In this document: positions 59,801 through 64,000 of the stretch, piece by piece | How the letters are laid out: each line of letters begins with the position of its first letter | How positions within the stretch are numbered: position 1 is the first letter of the stretch | Assembly: GCF_029227915.1 (NCBI RefSeq) | Contig: NC_079889.1 | Location: forward strand, 3,224,001-3,288,000 | DNA: 64,000 bases | Direction of reading: 5' to 3' | Source of the DNA: Hydractinia symbiolongicarpus | Lineage: Eukaryota > Cnidaria > Hydrozoa > Anthoathecata > Hydractiniidae | Program-made: the position numbers and the translations under genes | Notes under the pieces: generated by a model | What the model saw: the letters and a program-made list of their open reading frames with translations, nothing else | Told to the model about the DNA's origin: nothing | Databases searched by the model: none

Positions 59801-62800
59801 TTCAAAGATCCACCGGGAATGGAAGGTTTGTGTTTTTTCGAATGGTTTCAATGAGAAAAGAAAAACACGCAGTGTATTTCAGCCTTTAGGAAAGACTTGA
59901 CAAGCTTTTTTAAAAAAATTCGTCAGTTTAATTAGAACGTTTTTCCCCCCGCAATAATATCGCCTAAAAACGAATCTTCTTCTCTTTTCTTTTCCCTTAT
60001 TTTGGTTGACTAATCTTACTTTATAAGTTTATTGATGTCTTATTTTAATTTTCTGTCGTTTTTTCAATGGAAGATACCAACAAACACAAAGTATTTATTT
60101 ATAAAAAATTTGGAACATCATGTCCGACCTGCACAACTTGGAGGAGTGATTTGGCAGGTTGCGTTCTTAAATTGAGTGATAGGTATTCCAGGACAAGTAT
60201 TTCCACCACCTACAGGTGTAGGATTGGTACATGAGCGTATTCTTTGCTGCAGTTGCAAACCACTACGGCCACAATTGACAGAACACGAGCTTCCGTTAGC
60301 GTATGACCAGGAGGACCAAGCAGAAATACCACCATCTACAACAACACAAATAATATCACACTAGCTGTAAGCCCTGTAGGAAAATGCGCTAAGGTCGACA
60401 ACATTTAAAAAAATAATTGATTTAAAGAGTTTTTTATAACGTCGACAATGACAAATCCATGTAATATATAAAAAGCTATTACAAACAAATATATAAAAAG
60501 CTATTAACTTAAAAATGGAGGAAATATTGGATTTACCTCTTCGGCAACCTTGGCTAAACGGGAAGTTGAACTGACACTTTCTTGCAGTGACGTTGTAGAA
60601 GGGATTTTCTTCATCACAAATAGCTGTTAAAGCTCCTGCCTCAGTGCAGATGATGTAACCTCTGCAATACAAGTCCTCTGGATCGCGTTGAAAAGGAGGA
60701 CCGTTTAAAGTAGCCGGTTTACCAATACATACGGAGTCTGAAAAAGCGAAAAAGAAAAGTTGCTCACATATATGTAACTACATTGAAAGTAAATTACATT
60801 ACCAGTATCATGTCCTAAAGCTAGTTAATCGTTTTTTACATTAACAATATTTTCAGAGTCACTTTGATTACCTAATTTTTTAAATAAGTAAATAGAGCCA
60901 CAAGTTGATACAAGGCCCAACTTAATACAAATACCTGAAATTTCCCCAAATTATTATCTTCCAATCAGGTCAAAATTGGGCGGAATCAATTGTTGCACTA
61001 ATTATATATCACGCAAGTGGAGAAACAATTGGAAATTAAAATCTTAATGGAAAGACAATTCTGCCGTTTCTAAGACGTGCCAATGGCAACATTTGAAAGC
61101 ACATAGCTACATCATTTCTAATAATAATAAGGATTCAACCTGGATATCCACAAGATAGTGGTGAGTCACCAGAAACGCATTGCCAAACTCCGTTTCGCAA
61201 ACCAAAATATTCGCCTGTAGCTGATATTTTACAAGAACGTGTTGTTCGATACAAACTTGAGCTACAACTGTAGTAACTTGTACTACATTGACTTCCTGCT
61301 GTTATTGGATAATCACCCGCTTTACCTTGTCTTCCACCAGTTAGACAATCAGGATCTAAAAAGGGCAAATACCCAATCAAATGTTAGACAAGTGCAAATG
61401 ATAGAATAGTGATATGTTAGTATTTTTTAATGACACACAGAGGTGGACAGAGGTAAATATGGCCGAGAATTGAATTTTACGAATGTATGTTTGTAACATA
61501 TTTCACAATAGATATTACTTTTGTCTTAGATTCTGCACTGCGAAAGTATGCGTAAAATGCAACAACCTAAAAGGAGCTTGCTATTTTGCTGATCTTTTCG
61601 CATGCTGACAAAGTATTTACGAGATTTTTTTTTTATTCAGCACTCAGAAATTTTCTATCAGTAAAGCTGAATGTTCTAATCAATTTGCAATGAGAAATAT
61701 AATCTATAGTCTGCAAATGACTGATCATAATATGTTGCAACAGAAAATAATAACTGCCCATCCAGGTGTCCATCTCGATTTTGTGCTTAAAAAGTCGAGA
61801 ATGAAAAACTGTTTCTTTATTAAGAATTTCAATAAATGATAATCAGAAATGTAACTTTCAGTTGTTAATTATCATTGGTGATAAAAACAGGCAAATATTG
61901 TCATTTTCTTGCGTACGAACTATTAATTTTGACGATCCTTCATCATGCTAATTAACTGTTAAAAAATGATGCTTAAAGTTATTGCGCCAGTCCTAAAAAA
62001 TTGACCAATGAAACTTACGTTGGCATTTAAGCTCGTCAAAGGTTTTAACACATGCAGTACCATTGAAGTAATTGTTTTTTGGGCATGTTCGTAGCAATTC
62101 AACTTGTGTTTGACACTCAGAATACATAGTACAGGTATTGTCCTCACTCTCTGGACCCAGCAAAAAACCATTGGGTCGTCCATTGCAACGATTCGCTAAA
62201 GAAATATTTTCTGTTCATTCCAGTGTGTTATAGACACCTAAATTTATTAATATTCAACATGCTAAACACTTTCAGCATGCCTAATGAAAGAAACCACAAG
62301 ACAATTAGTGTTAGGAGAAAATGACAACTAAAATGGCAGGTTAAAGAAGACGTATTTCAGCAAAGAGTATTTATTTAAAAGCCTCGCAATTTGTTAAAGA
62401 CAATTTTGTTTCAGTAGAACTTTCACTGACTTTAAGAGGAAAACTTTAGGTTTTAAAACCCTATTCGGTCCTAATTGCGGCTGCTGACAGAGCTATAATA
62501 TCCTAATTAACAATTTTGTAGTCATATCTCAACGTTTGTATGCATTTATAAAGCCCTTATACATTTCTAAACGATTTTATTTTTATTTAAAAATTTATCT
62601 TCCATGCTCATAAGCGATTCTTTCAAGTTCGGAAATATATCATTACTTCTAAATGAGGCCATCAAAAATTGCCATATTTTGTGGCAATAATTTCTTTTTC
62701 GTCACTTTAAAACATAGGCTTTTTTAGCCCTCAAGAAGGCCGGAGTGAATTAAATAATAGAAAATGGAAAATATCTACGTTTTAAACTCTAAGGGTAACA

Positions 62801-63942
62801 AAAAAATCTAGACTAGAAGTTTAAAAAATCACTTCATCCAACTTAAGGACCGCAAATCAATCTAAAATGTTCATACCAAGAACGCTACAATTGGGAAAAG
62901 CATTGAAAACACAGTTGTTACACTGCATATCAAACTTGTGCCCAAAAGAGCATGTTAGTAAGGGTCCAGCACTGCATTGACCACAACGGTAGTATGTACG
63001 ATTCGTGGAATCCAAAGGGTTTAGTATTACATCACCATTATCACGTCCAGTGCAAATATCTGAAAATTCAGGTATAAAAAGTATTATAGCTTAAAAGGCA
63101 ATAAAATAAACTGCATACATTTGACATTACTCCTTCTGACCCTGACTGCGTAAATGAATACCACAATGTCAGCATGCATTACATTTCCATCGATGCGTCC
63201 ACTAAGCCCTACTATTTTTTTGGAAACAAGATTCAGGGAATTTGATCCTGAGCTTCAAAGTAGTTTTCTTATTTATTACTCAAATTTCAAAGCATTTTGT
63301 AAGCTCTGAGGATTATTGACCCAAAGCCTACAGTCTAAGTATTAATACTGTAGAGCAACGACCGTGGTCATCTAAATAAATTTTACGCAGGCATGTTTTC
63401 CACGTTCAGGAAATTAATAGGTTTTCCAAAAAAATTCCCTAAACTTCAGGTAATTGAACAGGAAAGGGTTAATAAGCTATTTGAAAAAACCTCAAAGAAC
63501 CACAAAAACTGTAAACTCAGAAAGGTATTGGATAGGCCATTAAAATTTAATTTTTGTAACGCTATCCTCCCTCCCTACGGTTTTGTTTTTATAGCTCCTG
63601 CAAGCACGATCTGAAAACGTTCTTTTCCCTTGATAACAAAACTTACTTTCTCCACCAAGTGACATCACATGATTTTCTTCTGTGAACTCATTTAAACCAA
63701 TCTGTGAAATAAAATTAACAATTGTTTTCAAGTTTTGACTTACTGTTAGTAAAAACTATACTAATTAAATTGGTTTTGTAGTACGGAATCGTTACGAGTG
63801 AAGATAAAAATTTCTAGCATCTGTTGCACTTGATCAGGAAAAAGCATGAGTGTAAAAAGAGGCCAAATAGAATCTCTTATGTTTAAATTTGGTTTAATTG
63901 TACCTTAGAAAAAAGCGCTAAAAATATAATTATTTGCAACAT
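47831..63942 (-). CDS. Secreted chitin-binding/TSP1/EGF mosaic protein, 1,410 aa, 28 exons
   Basis: Exons in transcript order: 63904-63942, 63647-63701, 62877-63059, 62019-62195, 61140-61355, 60537-60737, 60129-60335, 59153-59326, 58531-58746, 57663-57863, 57181-57375, 56835-57008, 56611-56751, 56250-56372, 55954-56067, 55332-55457, 54951-55070, 54121-54243, 53753-53872, 53366-53488, 52488-52616, 51867-51989, 51304-51429, 51005-51121, 50801-50920, 50603-50725, 50169-50390, 47831-48075. All junctions agree in phase and the sum is 4,233 bases with a TAA. The first intron is phase 0, all others phase 1. Residues 1-12 ([12 protein letters not shown]) form a signal peptide. Domains: CBM14-like, two CBM14/TSP1 cassettes, 14 EGF-like, two CBM14-like. 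No membrane anchor. Binding of chitin and calcium in an extracellular layer is inferred from the domains. The promoter is cut by the window end. Confidence 0.88.
48173..48322 (-). pseudogene. EGF-like relic exon in the last intron
   Basis: A 150-base stretch bounded by TATTACAG and GTGCGG reads with eight cysteines, ending [15 protein letters not shown], a typical EGF end. Its open frame is phase 0, while the flanking exons need phase 1; in that frame it stops early. It is probably a dead exon or belongs to a rare alternative transcript. Confidence 0.4.
48354..49740. mobile_element. Non-autonomous hAT-like element
   Basis: The ends are inverted: CAGGGGTGGATCCA at 48354 and the reverse complement CAGGGGCGGATCCA ending at 49740. 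This terminal sequence is characteristic of a widespread hAT group. No transposase frame is seen in its 1,387 bp and no clean 8-bp target duplication is evident. Confidence 0.55.
50603..56751 (-). other. Array of 14 EGF-like exons
   Basis: Each exon encodes one EGF-like domain of 38-47 residues, residues 680-1255. Most have the calcium-binding opening D(I/V/L)NEC, the hydroxylation-type C-x-D/N-x4-F/Y-x-C-x-C and the ending GYSGDGxxC. Three lack the NEC opening and start with xPCxxxNC (55070, 53872 and 51121 exons); the exons at 56751 and 56067 are the most divergent. Neighbouring exons 54951/54121 and 53753/53366 form a duplicated pair. Confidence 0.87.
56835..59326 (-). other. Second cassette: CBM14, 72-aa module, CBM14, extra CBM14, TSP1
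   Basis: The exons repeat the first cassette in order with clear identity: 59153-59326 ([10 protein letters not shown]), 58531-58746 ([17 protein letters not shown]), 57663-57863 ([16 protein letters not shown]), then an added CBM14 at 57181-57375 ([12 protein letters not shown]), then TSP1 at 56835-57008 ([22 protein letters not shown]). Residues 360-679. Confidence 0.82.
58331..58500 (-). mobile_element. Helitron-family copy in an intron of the mosaic gene
   Basis: On the minus strand it begins TCTTTAATAATAGCCG with CTGTATGTCTCTGCG and ends near TTTTTCCACGGGCTAACG, matching the 17.5-kb copies. It lies between the 58531 and 57863 exons. Confidence 0.6.
59516..59554. repeat. Intron hairpin with 14-bp arms
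   Basis: AAAAATTAAAAGTT pairs with AACTTTTAATTTTT across a ~10-base loop, next to further inverted blocks at 59435-59495. It sits just upstream of the MADF-like fragment. Confidence 0.6.
59585..59854 (+). pseudogene. MADF-domain fragment antisense in an intron of the mosaic gene
   Basis: An 89-codon frame contains [18 protein letters not shown] then [12 protein letters not shown], the N-terminal half of a MADF (Adf-1 type Myb/SANT-like) domain: a helix, xPxLWD, then K/R-rich second helix. The rest of the domain is absent. A possible donor, GGAAG|GTTTGT, follows at about 59825. It is either the first exon of a nested gene or a remnant of a Harbinger-type transposon, which often carries MADF/SANT proteins. 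Confidence 0.5.
60129..63059 (-). other. First cassette: CBM14-like, CBM14, 72-aa module, CBM14, TSP1
   Basis: Exon 62877-63059 is a Cys-rich CBM14-like domain (ICTGRDNGD start). Exon 62019-62195 is CBM14 (CNGRPNGF to LKCQ). Exon 61140-61355 is a 72-residue module ([17 protein letters not shown] to SCGYPG) of unknown family. Exon 60537-60737 is CBM14-like ([11 protein letters not shown] to QGCRR). Exon 60129-60335 is a thrombospondin type-1 repeat with [12 protein letters not shown] and RSCTNP. Each exon is one domain, residues 32-359. Confidence 0.82.
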
Positions 63943-64000
63943 GATAGGTGGGTAATTAAAGTATACAATTTTTTTTTTCAACCGGTACAAAAAATTTGGG

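Overview
The window looks like nuclear DNA of a marine invertebrate, most likely a cnidarian and perhaps a hydrozoan. It is strongly AT-rich. It has spliced genes with short GT-AG introns, a FoxL2-type forkhead gene, a RASD-like small GTPase, a chitin-binding/TSP1/EGF mosaic gene, and many metazoan repeats: Penelope-like, LINE, SINE, Helitron, hAT and foldback MITEs. The species cannot be told from the sequence alone. No rRNA gene, intact tRNA gene, CRISPR array or operon is visible.

Layout. 1-4 kb: a decayed Penelope-like element with a ~550-bp inverted duplication of its 3' end, a coding-like relic beside it, a LINE 3' end and Helitron remnants. 5.8-6.6 kb: a small single-exon candidate gene for a one-pass membrane protein, with its own TATA box. 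6.9-7.3 kb: two possible terminal exons of an unknown minus-strand gene. 8.6-9.6 kb: intronless FoxL2-like gene (minus). 12.2-23.1 kb: a ten-exon gene (plus), assembled here from splice sites and phases, for an unrecognised secreted protein of 1,924 residues. 23.7-36.5 kb: gene-poor and repeat-rich (SINE, tandem Helitrons, a ~129-bp satellite, foldback elements), with only weak candidate exons. 36.7-37.5 kb: RASD-like GTPase (minus). 37.6-47.8 kb: gene-poor, with a 17-bp minisatellite, a 165-bp perfect-type foldback element and homopolymer runs. 47.8-63.9 kb: a 28-exon gene (minus), complete from signal-peptide ATG to stop, for a 1,410-residue secreted mosaic protein.

The two large genes are the core of the window. 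In both, the chosen exons keep frame across every junction and the summed coding length is a multiple of three. The mosaic gene is a textbook case of phase-1 exon shuffling, with a duplicated four-module cassette (CBM14, unknown 72-residue module, CBM14, TSP1) followed by 14 EGF-like exons and two C-terminal CBM14-like exons; a role in a chitin-bearing extracellular layer is inferred. The 1,924-residue protein combines a signal peptide, a ~930-residue internally repeated region, a coiled coil, a Cys-rich knot-like segment, an acidic-then-polylysine tract and a Tyr/Gln/Ser/Asn-rich low-complexity region. It is the best candidate here for something undescribed.
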